Assembly (NCBI GenBank): GCA_973895155.1 | Contig: OZ316897.1 | Span: forward strand, 8,184,001 to 8,248,000 | Direction: 5' to 3' | Length of the DNA: 64,000 nt | From: Marsupella aquatica | Lineage: Eukaryota > Marchantiophyta | Part shown: positions 24,700 to 36,289 of the stretch, one piece after another | Numbering within the stretch: position 1 is the first letter of the stretch | How the letters are laid out: each line of letters begins with the position of its first letter | Notes under the pieces: model-generated | Told to the model about the DNA's origin: nothing | Databases searched by the model: none | Seen by the model: the letters and a program-made list of their open reading frames with translations, nothing else | Made by a program: the position numbers and the translations under genes

Positions 24700-25320
24700 C
24701 GTAATGAAAACCTGGGGTTGTGGGGCTGCTGCCCAGCCGCAGCGGCAGGCTTGTTTACGCCCGGACACGTATGCCGATATCCGTCCGTCCGTCCCGTCCT
24801 TCGTTCCGATCACTCTTCAAGTGTGTATAAAGGGGCTCATGAACCTCGAGAGGGATTGGCCGAGGCCATTCCGGGCAGCGCACCGGAAATCAAAGAGAAT
24901 CGGGCGGCAAAACAATTCCACCCCCAAGAAATCCGGGCCTGTCGTAATAAAGCGCAGTATAATACGGTCGTCAGAGTATGTCCTCCGCCTCCTCTTCCCG
25001 GCTGCCGTATATGGCGCTTGTACAGTTATTAGTAGCGCCACTCCCCATATCCCCATTATTTTTTCGAGGAATTTTCGGGCACGCTGAGAAAAATCGGTAA
25101 ATAATAAATATCGGTAGGTACGTTGTACTCTCTGGACGGGACGGAACGGGACGATGATCGTTCCGGTCCGCAGTGAAAAAGAATGAACACGGGTAATGAG
25201 AGAGGGTGAGAGTGAAAAAATAAATCAGCTGCCTCTGCCCTGGCGGGCTGGCTGGCCACGAAATATATATACACCATTGGTTATTTGCTTTGCGATTCTC
25301 AACAGCGAGAATTCAGATTA
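24700..25320. promoter_or_regulatory. CpG-rich core with TATA-like box
   Basis: CpG-dense sequence (CCGTCCGTCCGTCCCGTCC near 24781, and GGACGGGACGGAACGGGACG near 25134) ends with a TATA-like AAATATATATACACC at about 25261. The open frames through it (24605-25087 plus, 25056-25277 minus) have no recognised domain. It could be a promoter of an unannotated transcript. That reading is an inference from composition only. Confidence 0.25.
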
Positions 25321-25424
25321 ATTATCACTCCCAAGTTGATTGGGTTTTCCTTTTCTCATAAGTAAAGTTACTTCAAGAAAAAGAATATTGTTTCATTTGT
25401 TTCCGTGGCAATTTTAATTTGGAG

Positions 25425-25590
25425 GTATTTTCTTGATAAATCCCAAATTAAACTTTTTCTCCACAACCAACCTCATGAGTTTGTGGGTATGTTGATTTGA
25501 GGTTTATCAAAGTTTATCAGTGATCTGGATCACTCAAAGGTCCCATCAAATCACTCATTTGGGGGTCCATCAAACATGTATCCCTTTTAG
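25425..25590 (+). repeat. MITE-like family M, copy 2
   Basis: The phrases CTTGATAAATCCC, CCTCATGAGTTTGTGGGTATG, TTGATTTGAGGTTTATCAA, GTGATCTGGATCACTC and GGGGGTCCATCAA follow the order of copy 1. Confidence 0.55.
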
Positions 25591-26224
25591 TTGCCCTTGA
25601 CCAGAAATGTTTGTCTGGGTGGGTTTTCTGTTGGGAGACATGTGTCCACTGTCTATTTCAACACATCACACAGTTTTGGGGGCTTTTTGCCTGGTATAAT
25701 GTTTTCTAGATTGTCATGTTTGGAATTTGATTTTCTGCCCATTTCTGGAAACCCAATATTTTTCAAGTGACAACTTCTGGTTGGAATTTATATTTCAATT
25801 ATCAATTACATAATCATTGGGTGACCGGTGAAAATTTCCCTTTCCCAACCCCACCCTGTGCCCTATCATGGTAGTGCCATGCAAATTGCGATAATAATTC
25901 TTCAATTTTTTACCAACTGACAAATATTTTGGGTCATTGAATTCTACAGTTTCTTGATATATTCTAACAATAATAGTGAAGTTCATGAAATTATAGAAAA
26001 CATTGACTTTCTGTGGTATGGCTTATTTAAAATTGAGAAAAACAGGAATATAAAAGTCATTTACTGTTTCACTCACATCCTACACAAATCCAGTGGTAAC
26101 ATGTGGTCATCGTTCGATGTAAACGCTAATTTTACAATCAATTATGTCTACATATTTCTAAAATGAAAAAACTGAAACTGAAGTAGAATACTTTAGCGCT
26201 GTGTATTCACTGTAATGTATTTCA

Positions 26225-27310
26225 TATTCGTCCTTCACTAATGTGAAAGTTTCACGCTCCTATTTCCCCCTTGATCAAAATATTATTTTCACCGTGGCCC
26301 CTCTCTCGCTCTATCTGGCATCCTTGCCTGCCATGGCTAAGATCGGAAAAACGAAAAATGAACAGATGGGAACTAACAGAAGAATAGTTTAGCGTAGTGT
26401 GTTTACCAAAATTAGAACATATCTAAGCTGAAAGTTTTCCGTTCCCATTCCCCCCTTGTCAATATATTATTTTCACCATGACCCCTCTCTCCCTTTGCGA
26501 TCCTTCCTTGCCATGGCTTAGATTGAAAAATGAGTGTGTTTTTGCCAAAAGTAAAATATTGATTACTATGTCACACAGGTCCTTTGCAAACCTGCAAGTT
26601 TCCGGTTCCCATTTCCCCATTTGATCGATATACTATGGTGAGAATAGTTCTCTTTCTCTCTTGCCTGCCATGACTGAAAGGGAAAAAATGAGTAACTGGA
26701 GAACAATACGTTAGCATTGTAAAATATTAAATAATATTTCACACAAGTCCTTTGAAAAACTGAGAGCTTCCTTCTTGATCAATATATTATTATGACCGTG
26801 CCCCCTTCCCCCATCATCCTTCCCTGCCATGGCTAAAATGAAAAAACAAATTGAGAAACTAGAGAACAATACTGTAGGGTTTGTGTATACACAGAAATTA
26901 AAATATTTATTACTATTTCACACACATCCTTTGCGAAGCACAAAGTTTCCGGTTCCCATGTCCCCCTTGATCAATATCCTATTTTCACCATGTTCTCTCT
27001 CTCTCTCTCTCAATGCCAGCCTTGCCTTTAATTATGACTATTTCAAGCACATCCTTCCCAAAGCTGAAAAGTTTCCCCGTTCCCATTTCCCACTTGATCA
27101 ATATACTATTTTCACCATGACTCTCTCTCTCTCACTGCCATCCTCCCCTGCCATGGCAAAAATGAGAAGCTGGAGAACCCGACTTCATCCTGGTTATTTT
27201 CTAATATTAATTATTATTTCACACACGTCCCATTTCCCCCTTGATCAAATCAGAATATCATATCTTCACCATCACCCTCCTCTCTCTCCCTCTCGCTCTC
27301 TCTGCCATCC
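26225..27310 (+). repeat. Seven-unit tandem array upstream of GAMYB
   Basis: The motif TTGATCAATATATTATTTTC followed by ACCATG starts at about 26271, 26456, 26621, 26775, 26967, 27094 and 27241, giving spacings of 127-192 bp. Each unit also contains GTTTCCGGTTCCCATTTCCC before the motif. Most follow it with a CT-rich tract, CTTGCCTGCCATGGCTAAAATG, and an ATTATTTCACACA-TCCTTTG block. The array ends where the CCCTG/CT microsatellites and the GAMYB leader begin. It may be promoter-proximal regulatory DNA or a decayed minisatellite. The 191-codon frame 26829-27404 runs along it and is not a real protein. Confidence 0.75.
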
Positions 27311-27400
27311 TTGCCTGCCCTGCCCGGCCCTGCCCTGCCCTGCCCGGCCCTGCCCTGCCATGCCATGCCATGCGATGTCGGCTTGCCCTGCTATGGGTCC
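27300..27400. repeat. (CCCTGCCCGG)n / CCATG microsatellite
   Basis: Iterated CCCTGCCCTG/CCCGG units pass into CCATGCCATGCCATG. It is the boundary between the tandem array and the GAMYB leader. Confidence 0.8.
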
Positions 27401-27409
27401 ATAATCCAT

Positions 27410-29403
27410 ACACATGCACGACCAATGCATGGTATGTGCCTATACCGCAAGTACCGTAAATAGCAGTCGTATGTTTTTCTACGAGCTGCCCTCTCCTCGC
27501 TCTGCCTTGCGCGCGCAACAACGAGGCCCGAGAGAGATCCGGGCTCTCAAGGAGAAAAGGGAGAGAGCGAGAGAGAGAAGAGAGAGAGTGGTCGAGGAAC
27601 ACAGTAGTCTAGTTTACTCGGGCCGCAGAACGCATATGTGCAGTATCGTTCGTCGTCGTCGTCGTCGCTGGGTGCAGCAGCAGCAAAACAGTAGTAGGGT
27701 TACCTCTCTCGTCTCGTCTCGTCTCGTCTCATCTCATCATTCATCATCATCGTCGTCGTCGTCGTCGTCGCTGTAGCAGTGGTGTTGAGTTGTTGTTGTC
27801 CTGGTGCTCAGGAGCGTGTTCTTATTTTACGTGACTTGTGATCTCTCTCTCTCTCTCTATTTCTCTCTCTCGATTGCTCTCTCTCTCTATCGCTCAGTCT
27901 TTGGAGAGCGAGCGCTTGGTTGATTCGTGAATTCGTTGTCGACGTGCGCAACTCCAGAAGAGGAGGTTGGTTGAAAGTATTTCTCTCCATTCCTGCGAAC
28001 CAGGGAGGGCACTGCGGAGGGCTCTTGTGTTATTAGGGAGAGGCCTGAGTTGGGCGAGAGGGAATGTACGTAGCGTTGGTTGGGGTTTGGAGGGAGAGAA
28101 GGGAGAGAAGGGAGAGAAGGGAGGAGGGGCTGAATATCAGAAAGAAGTGATGAGACAGTAGCAGACGGAATTGGGTTGTGGTGCACAGCGGTAGCAGCAT
28201 TATTTTGAGCGATCGATCGGTCGAAGTAACGAACGAACGAACGATTTCATCTCTCGCGCGACCCTCACGCTTGCGAGGAGGAAGGAGTGCAGTGTCCATT
28301 GGCTTGTGGGGCGTGTTGGGATTCTGTGTCCCGAGTGTCTGGCGGGCTGGTGGGCTGGAGAAAGCAAGGAGTGGGGAGGAGGACAGAAAAGTAGCGCGAG
28401 TGGCATTCTGATCGGGGGTTTCGGTGCTTCGCGCAATTACGTGGCTGGTGTGGAAGGAAAGAAACAGCTCTCATTCTTCGTCGGATTGTGGCGTGGAGTC
28501 GAAACTACGTGCCCCGTGACTCGGTCGGGAGAGAATAAGAGAGGTTGGACAAGAAATCGAGGTCGGAGGCGAGCGCCACCGGAGTATCAGACACTGATAG
28601 ATCTATGATCTTCGACTAAGGGATACATAAGCAGAAGAAGAACGCAAAAGAGGAGCAGGAGCAGGAGGAGGAGGTACCTAAGTGAAAAGAATTGTCGATT
28701 CAGTTCCCTGGTTTTGAAGCTTCGGTTAAAAACAACAGGGCCACACTCACACAATCGATGATGATACTACGCCTGAGCGTTGTTTCATGACCTCTTAAGA
28801 AGCAATGACAACAAATTCCCACTCAAGGAATAGCAGTGGTAGCTAGCGTGTCGCACAGAAAGTAACAAATGTACGCACGTAACTTGCTTTCGCAAAGTCT
28901 TGGCTCACATGAGGGGAAGAAGGTTTCTGTTTATTGTAGCATCAGGCCTCAAAATTCTCGAACCGTCGAGTACAAAGGCATAGGACTGCTGCAACGAGGA
29001 CATTCGTTAATTCTGCTGGCTTTTATTATTATTATTCCATTGTCAAGCTGTACGCTCACTTTCGACAAGGGTCTTTGTTATCAATATAGGCAAACCGTGC
29101 AAAAGCATTCAAATTTCGAACTACTCCATCATAGAGAGCGAGTCTTCTGTCCATTGTCCCAAGCGTAACATGTTTTGGGGGACCATCACTTTTGGGAGGA
29201 AGAGGTGAGGGTAATCTGGGACCGAGTGAAGAGGGAGAGAGACTTGTCACAGACATCCATCGTATCACTATTCCGTAAGAGGTTGAGATAGAGTGATTTT
29301 CGAAGTGCCAAGAAGTAGTCCATAAGAAGTTTCCAATATTGATCTTCAATTTGGCTGCTCGCCGGAGCAGCATTCAACAGGTTCAAGAGTCTGGGGTGAG
29401 TGG
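27410..29403 (+). promoter_or_regulatory. Probable promoter and long 5' leader of GAMYB
   Basis: GC-richer, CpG-containing sequence full of simple repeats: a GA tract at about 27555-27595, (GTC)n near 27648 and 27748, (TCTCG)n near 27705, (CT)n at about 27842-27895, and GGGAGAGAA repeats at about 28091-28120. Such GA/CT tracts are typical of plant promoters and leaders and are possible GAGA-factor (BPC) sites. Several upstream ATGs are present, including a 99-codon frame at 28869-29168. The transcription start and any leader intron cannot be placed without transcript data. Confidence 0.5.
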
Positions 29404-32004
29404 ATGGAGACCATGGAACTTGGGAACCCAAGCCCGGATTTCTCTGAGGACGTTGGCGCCTTAAAGAAGGGACCGTGGACGTCTGCAGAGGATGCCATCC
29501 TCGTGGCTTATGTTACCAAGCACGGTGAGGGCAACTGGAACTCGGTGCAAAAGCACTCAGGCCTGTATCGCTGTGGCAAGAGTTGCCGCTTGCGCTGGGC
29601 TAACCACCTTCGGCCCAATCTCAAGAAGGGCGCCTTCACTCCCGAGGAGGAGCGAATGATTATTGAACTTCATGCCAAGCTTGGCAACAAGTGGGCTCGA
29701 ATGGCCAATCAGGTTGGTCCTCTCATCGGCTCCCTCGTACGTTTACGCCTATTCACGTCTAACTCAGGAGAAGACACTGCCTGACGCAAATTATTCGAGA
29801 CCACCTCTTCTGATTTCTGTAGTCTTAATCGCATTGTGAGTTGTTGCTAGCATCGTGCCCCCTTCTTGGCCCATAGTCTAATCGCGTCCAAATGATTCTA
29901 CCACCTCGCCTACTAGACTAAAGAAAAATTCATTTACGTGAGGATGACAGCATCTATACGACCGCTCGAGTTGTTAGCCGGAGAGGTCCCTAGCTAGCAT
30001 GCATGGTTATATACATGCACCTGCTCGAAACCTGAGAATGCTAAGTATCAAGAATTGCGCCGCTGAATGGGCATGACCTGATCTGACTTGACCTAAGCTT
30101 ACCATCTTCGATCTGGTGTATTGCTATGTGTGGTCGTGGGCAGCTGCCAGGTCGGACAGACAACGAAATTAAGAATTACTGGAATACGCGGATCAAGCGA
30201 AGAATGCGAGCAGGTCTCCCAGTGTATCCACCCGAAATACAGAATCCTGCCGCCAATTCGCAATATATGTTTGAACACGGGGAGATGAGCATGAGCTCGG
30301 GCGGAGAATCGGAATGTGACCCAGTATCCAGCCCTACGAATGAGTTCCAGAACCTGAGCGTCTCAGGACTGCACGGTGGAGGAGGTTGCCACATGAAGAG
30401 TTGCTCGTCGTTGTCGGGTATGAGTGACATGCCGCTCAGTTCTGTGGTGACCCAAACCCTGAGCACCAGCCAGTCTATCAGCAGCCCAGTGAGGAGGATG
30501 AAACGGATGCATAGAGACAGCCAGTGTTCCTCAATGAGCGGTGGCAGTGGATCAGCGGTGATGTTCCCTCAACTCTCTGACGAGAGCAGCAAAACCATTC
30601 CCTACTTCAAAGCGCGTCGGTCTTGTGGAACCCGCAATTCAATGAGGCTTGGTCAGCTTGCAGGGTTCCCCTACGATCCTGACCCTGAGAATCTTCACTT
30701 CGAAGGTATGCCAACTCATGGCTACCTCGGGTTACCTTACTCTTCTTCCAGGCCTAATTCAAGCCTGAAATTGGAGCTCCCTTCAAGCCAATCTGCAGAG
30801 TCTGCCGATAGCGCAGGCACTCCAGGGTCAGCAATGACAAGCCCATACACATCATTTCCGCTTTCCAACCATTTGTTATCGTCGGAAGCAGATAGTTTTG
30901 GGTCTAATAATAATAGCTTCCTCGAAGCTCTGTTGCAGGAAGCACAGACTTTGGACGCCGGAAGCCATGACCAGGTGCGACCCACAGACCAGCTCTCTGA
31001 TCAGCTCCTGGTCCTCACGTCAGGCAACCCTCCCATTGACGTGGTTTCTCTTATGAGCCCACGAAAGACTAGGTGGGGTGAAGACAGCGATCCAACGACT
31101 CCACTGGAGGGCCGAACTTACTCCATGTTCAGTGAAGATACATCACCGAACTGCACTAGCAATTGGGACGAAACTTCTACCATGCAGTCTCCTCTCACCA
31201 CTATATCCTCCAGTTTGCAGTCGCCTCATCATCATGGTAAGCCCGGTCGATCACCTCCACTTTCGTTCGTGCTTGCGATTTCCTTTTAGGTTCTGCTACG
31301 ACGACCAGATTATCTTGTTAGTTACTGACAGCTTATATATTCAATCTACCTCCCACCTGGCTCGTCGTATCGCTTGCAACGTGGCTACAGCCAGCTAGTT
31401 TACTGCGAGAAGCTGCTAGAACTTGAAATACATGGCAGGATTCGTGACGAAGGAGACTCACGGCTAAATATCCGCTCCTTCTTAAGTTTTAGGTTGGCCA
31501 AATGTTGTGCACGATCAAGTTGGTTTGTGACCTTACGAAGTGACATATATATACTTCGTATATATTTCTAACGGTTCGCCATGGTTTGTGTGGTTGGTGT
31601 GTCTAGGTATCAAGTTAGAGCATCAGCAACATCCAGGAACGGAGATGCATTGCGGGAACTACACGGACGAAGAGAATCTGATCTCAACCCTACTAGATTT
31701 TGCGAGGCCAGATGCAGCACCTGTGACCGAATGGTATAATCCGGGGGAGATATATCACATGGGGGGACAACCCTGTCCTTCTCTTCCGGAGGCCATTGAA
31801 GCTGCATTCCACCACCAAGATGTTGCTGCAGAGCTGGAGCATCTTGGCGCAGGTGGGCATCCCGTGACGAATCACGTATGGGAACTTGGGTCCTGCCCGT
31901 GGAACAACATGCCTGGCGTATGCCAAATCGGAGATCTTTCGACAGACTGCAGGCCCGTAACATCTCTTGCTGACCAGATGAACGACCCATGTGCCATTTG
32001 CTGA
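29404..32004 (+). CDS. GAMYB: GAMYB-type R2R3-MYB transcription factor
   Basis: Join 29404-29712, 30144-31236, 31607-32004; 599 aa. GAMYBs are nuclear activators of GA-regulated programmes, in seed plants chiefly aleurone and anther/tapetum and in bryophytes sperm or spore development. R2 (about 21-71) has W25, W45, W65; R3 (about 72-122) has F78, W97, W116. Then comes the subgroup-18 signature [20 protein letters not shown]. Downstream are the conserved VKLELPS-like segment ([10 protein letters not shown]) encoded by the miR159/319 site, the block [14 protein letters not shown], and the C-terminal [19 protein letters not shown] and [14 protein letters not shown]. Both introns restore frame: [12 protein letters not shown] (phase 0, the usual position inside R3) and [11 protein letters not shown] (phase 1). 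Retention of either intron gives an early stop. The protein ends ...NDPCAIC, which fits a CaaX box. The family assignment is very secure. Confidence 0.95.
30772..30792 (+). promoter_or_regulatory. miR159/miR319 target site in GAMYB mRNA
   Basis: The 21-nt site contains GGAGCTCCCTTCAA and ends GCCAAT, inside codons for LELPSSQS. It matches the known GAMYB target position and is complementary to the miR159/miR319 core (GAAGGGAGCUCC). One or two mismatches fall toward the 5' end of the miRNA. Known in this family: cleavage at this site restricts GAMYB expression. Here it is seen only as sequence. Confidence 0.85.
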
Positions 32005-33990
32005 AAACACTCTAGTTAATATCTCGACCGATCGACTAACAACTATCATCGCCTTAGTTCTTCCTTGAAGCAGCTACCACATTCGCGTACTACGTGGTTG
32101 GTAATTCGAGCCAACCATACCAAAGCTGTCGCCGATCTAAAATAGATGATCAGCTTCCTAGAACTCACTTCACCTAGCTGCAAATTCTTGGAACAGATTT
32201 AACGTTTGATCATCGCTATTACTAGTATCAGAATCAAGATAGAAAAGCTAGCTAGCCAGGTTGCTTAATAGATAGACAAAGATCTCGATCACTCAAGTGG
32301 CGGCAGAATACACTTGAACCAATTCTGTGTACTCGGTAAAAACAGTGGTAGGCAAGACCTTCAGTCATGAGTCGCATCATATTTATTTGCTCTATTGGAC
32401 CTCACAATAATCATCCTACATTTGAAGTGAACACCCTGCTGCAGCTCCAGCGGGGCGGTTGTTCGGGCTTTATCACTCTTGTGTATAGAGTGTCCGTGGG
32501 AATGTGCAGTGGCCAACTCGAATTTCTCTTCTCTGACTATTAACTCCCCATCCGTCTGTCTGATATATATATATACCGAGTCAAAACTAGTACTCTTACT
32601 ACGAAGAAGCAATCAGTATTTATTTTTGATCCGTCGCTAATCCTATCGTTTGTCGTATTTCGTAAGCTTCCGTGAGTGATTTTCCACATGATTCGTCTCG
32701 TCCAGTACCATCACCACAGCTCCGGGGTCAATAGCGGAGACTACTCGAGTGAACGCCACTGGCCCTCTTCTGCTGACGTAATGTTGCAACCACGTGGTGA
32801 AGACGAACTTCGGCATGAGCCCTCCCGGCCGTGAATTGCTGAAGCATGTGAATGCCGAATTATGTCCCGTCTTTCCAAGTCTTAAACTTCCCCGAGAATG
32901 TTGTAAATAGTAGTCTGAAGCTAGCTGCTCTACAGCAGTGCACATTGCACAACACGGTCATGCCGATCGAGACACGCATGACACTTTCCACTCATCAGCG
33001 TAAGGCAAGCTCCCGCATTGCCGTATAGATTGAATGTCCAGTCACATGATGATTAATAAATGCCTGACGTAACAGAATTTGTATCATACACTCCTAGGAT
33101 AAATATTATTAGTTCATAATGTGGGAATGAAATGAATGATTCCTCTCTTCCCCGTGCCCCGTTCATCTACTTAAACTTTGCCACTAGCTCAAGTCATGCA
33201 TTCGACGTGCTCTGTTCACTTTATGTTTGACGTAACGCCATGACATTTTGCTTAATCCCGGACAGTAGCGACGTCCAGAGGGTCCTAGCTTGAATGCACA
33301 AACCCCATCGCTGCATGCTTTGAACAAACGAAGGTTCCCAAGTGTCATTCAAGTCTTTCTCAGGAGTCAGGACAACGGACATCCCCCAGTATGCGAAGAT
33401 CGAGCTGCTACTACTGTCGGGCCGCACTTTCTCATCTCAAACAAACATTGAACTCACTCGTGCCAATAATGCGAGTTTCAGCAGTGCTCACGTTTCGTCT
33501 CCAATGAGCTCCACTTTTTGTCGCTCAGTCAGGTTGAATCAATCCGATCAATTCTGGCAGGAATGAATTTCTCACGTTCTAGTCGACGTAACCAGGCAGT
33601 CATTCCCGGCCAATCTTTTATCATGCACTCAAGCTTTCATTTCACTTTCTCGTTAACAGTAATGCACACAGCATGTCCCTCCCGACAGACTTCTTGTTAC
33701 AGTAGTTCATTCATACTTCGGCCACATTAATTTCTGCCACGTTAAGTTTGCAAATCTAATTAAAAATCAGGATTCTATCCTCTTTTGCGCTTAATTATCC
33801 TCCCACAATCTTTGCCATGGGCGCCGGATCGACTTTCATCCCTTCTATTTTGCATAGATGATCCTATTCTTACCACTATTCTGAGTGACCTCTCTATCCT
33901 CGCAACCGTTAATTTCTGCCATGATGCTACTGTTCGAACGAAAATCCAAACAACACCTAAACAATGCATATATGGCTGCCGAGTCGAGGC
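32005..33990. other. 3' flank of GAMYB, then gene-free
   Basis: The probable 3' UTR begins at 32005. An AATAAA lies at about 33054, but the true end is unknown. Beyond it no coding family is recognised. Open frames at 32643-32945 (minus) and 33221-33566 (both strands) show no domain. Confidence 0.35.
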
Positions 33991-33999
33991 ATCCCATCC

Positions 34000-35830
34000 C
34001 ATCCTATCCTATCCTCTCAAGATAGCGTTCGACACCACTCCAGCACTCACGCCCCTTCACACAAAGCAGACTCCTATGCTCTAACCTGTCGATGCAAATC
34101 CAAAGCAAATCCAAAGCAGAGGAGAAATGGGTCGTAATCCAAGACCAACCACTTGAAAGGTTAATCAAAGAGGGCCGACAAAGCGCCATTACAAGACGGG
34201 AAAAAAGCAGAGAGAGGGGAGGGGCCCAGAGACACGACCATACAAGCGTTTTTACTTTTCCATGTGGCCGAAGTCTGAGATCTTTGTCTAATTCTCTACT
34301 TTTTCCCGTTCCTCTCCTCTCGTCTCCTCTCCTCTCGTCTCGTCTCGTCTCCTCTCCGTCCAACCAACCAACCAACCATCGGTGATCGAGGGCTCGATCG
34401 ATCACCGATCTGAGAGCGGCCCACATACGTGTTTCTTCAGTACTGTTGGGTACACTATTCAATTGGAAGAAAGCAAGGCACCAATCCGAAATCAGCAATT
34501 CAGCACCGCACTGGTACTGTGGGGATACTCACCCACGCCAATTCCAATCATTACTACACCCTGCCTATGTCATCCCCGCGAATATTCCACTCCCCATTCG
34601 GGCTTTCTCGTCATCCCGATTGAATCACCTGGCGATACCCTCATCATCTGGCCCCCCTGTGGGCCCCACCGCTCTCCCCCCCCTCGCTCGCGCCCCGGCC
34701 CCGTCCCGTCCCGTCCCGCCCCGCCCGTACTGCCCGTACTTTATCCTCCGAGGCAGGGACTGAGGGACACCCCCCCCCCCCCGTTTTTTTTTTACGGGCT
34801 CGCTCGCTCGCTCGCTCGCTCTTACCCTCTTCCGTGAAACCTCCTCTCTTTCCCAGTTGGGCATGACAGGCCTACGGGGCAATGGAGTCCTAGGGTAGGG
34901 CAGCGTGAGATGTCTCCGGGCAGGCCGCCAGGGCAGGACAGGGTACTAGCCTAGTAGGGTGGGATACGGAGGAAGGCTGCAGGGCAGCGTGAGACGTCGC
35001 CTGGCAGTAAAACCAGAGGCAGCGTATGGTAGGATTGGGATACGGAGGCAGGGCAGGGCAGGCGGGGCAGGGTAAGTAATAATAGGATGGGATACTGGAC
35101 GGACAGAGGGCAGGGGCTGTCACAACAGTGAACAGTGCCTGGGTTGCTCTTGCGGCGGAGTTCAAAAAAGCATGATGATGAAGTTTTTCGACTGCTGCCC
35201 GGTACTGCAGTCCACTCCATTGCCCGCCTTCGAATAAAACCACACACACAGAAACTAGACAAGAAAAACATCACGTATTTTGTGAGGCTGCTGCCCGCCC
35301 CCGCTCCCCCCCCCCCCCCTCTGCTCGCTGGTCATGCTGCTGCAGTCCCCCACTCCATTGCCCGTTCTCTGCGCCTCTGCTTACCGTGATTAGTACTTAT
35401 TTACTGCCGTCGCTGCCCCACAAGGTCCTCCCTAGTCCTGTGAGAGTAGTCCCACTCACAGCTGTTTCTCTGTGTGGCGGGCAGGCTCCTCATGCCGCAT
35501 ACCGAAAAAGAAAGGTGCGTGCCTCTGCGCCCCCTTCCTTTCTGCCCGCTGCTTCCCTCCCTCCCTCCCTCCCGAGTCCCCTCCCCTCCCCTCCCCTCGG
35601 GCACGGTGCCAAAAATAATTCGCGTGTGTCGACCCCGAAAAGAGATATGCGAGGCTCTCCTCAATTAATGAGTTGCTGTCGTGCCAAACAAAAATGACAA
35701 ACGGGCAGAGTGAGATACGTGAGAAGGTCAGTCTCGGGAACGGGCACCCAATAATTACCGATTCGCTTCCTCTGTTCCTCACTATGCCTTAAGCGTTTCT
35801 CCACCACTGCCCAAGATTTGGATGCGGAAT
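34000..35830. other. GC-rich microsatellite island without a recognised gene
   Basis: The stretch holds (TCTCG/TCCTC)n at about 34310-34360, (CCAA)n at 34361-34378, a long C run followed by a T run at about 34770-34793, (CTCG)n at about 34799-34821, a C run near 35308, and CCCTC repeats at about 35552-35598. AGGGCAGCGTGAGA is repeated at 34897 and 34981. G-rich runs near 35043-35072 could form quadruplexes. Composition resembles the GAMYB leader, so it could be a promoter/leader of an unrecognised transcript. All the overlapping open frames are low-complexity and none is called. Confidence 0.45.
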
Positions 35831-35994
35831 GCCCAAGATTGGAGAAAGGAGCTGGAAGGGCTCAACCCCACGTCGACCCCTTCAGGTCAGGAAGCCATAG
35901 CCTGGAGGTATAAGTTTCGTTTAACCCCCAAACCAAAGTTTTCTCTCAATCAACCCAAAGGATAGACTTGATGTACCTCTTAATTTTGGAAAGG

Positions 35995-36255
35995 GTTACT
36001 TGATGGAGCCCATCAGATCTTATCAGATTTTGGGTAAGTTGATTTAAGTACTATCAACGGCCTACATCATTCATGGGTCCGTCAAGTAACACTTTTCATG
36101 TTGGGGTCTATCAAGTATCTCTCTCGAACCAACCCCATGAGATTTGGAGTACATTGATTTAAGGTCTATCAAGATATCTCAATTGTCTAGATCACTCTTG
36201 GGGTCTATCAAGTAACACTTTTTAATTTAGGGTCCATTAAGTATATATCTCTCAG
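35995..36255 (+). repeat. MITE-like family M, copies 3 and 4 (tandem)
   Basis: Two adjacent copies (about 35995-36125 and 36126-36255) each carry GTTGATTTAAG or CATTGATTTAAGG, then CTATCAA, TCTAGATCACTC or CTACATCATTC, then GGGTCnnTCAAGTAACACTTTT and GGGTCtATcAAGTAT. They share the layout of the 24.2-kb copy. Confidence 0.55.
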
Positions 36256-36289
36256 AGCCTCTCATAGATTTTATGTTAGTTTCAGCGAA

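Noticed and set aside
24605-25087. 160-codon plus-strand frame
   Set aside because: It crosses a duplicated non-coding block and a CpG-rich core, with no recognisable domain and a non-ATG context.
26829-27404. 191-codon plus-strand frame
   Set aside because: It follows the tandem array and the CCCTG microsatellite. The translation is low-complexity Leu/Ser/Pro/Cys and repeats with the DNA.
28033-28608. Several frames on both strands in the GAMYB leader
   Set aside because: They consist of simple-repeat translations (Ser/Leu/Pro or Arg/Gly rich) and overlap each other. The region is better explained as leader sequence.
34004-35782. Many long frames on both strands
   Set aside because: Low-complexity translations of GC-rich microsatellites, with no consistent frame and no domain.
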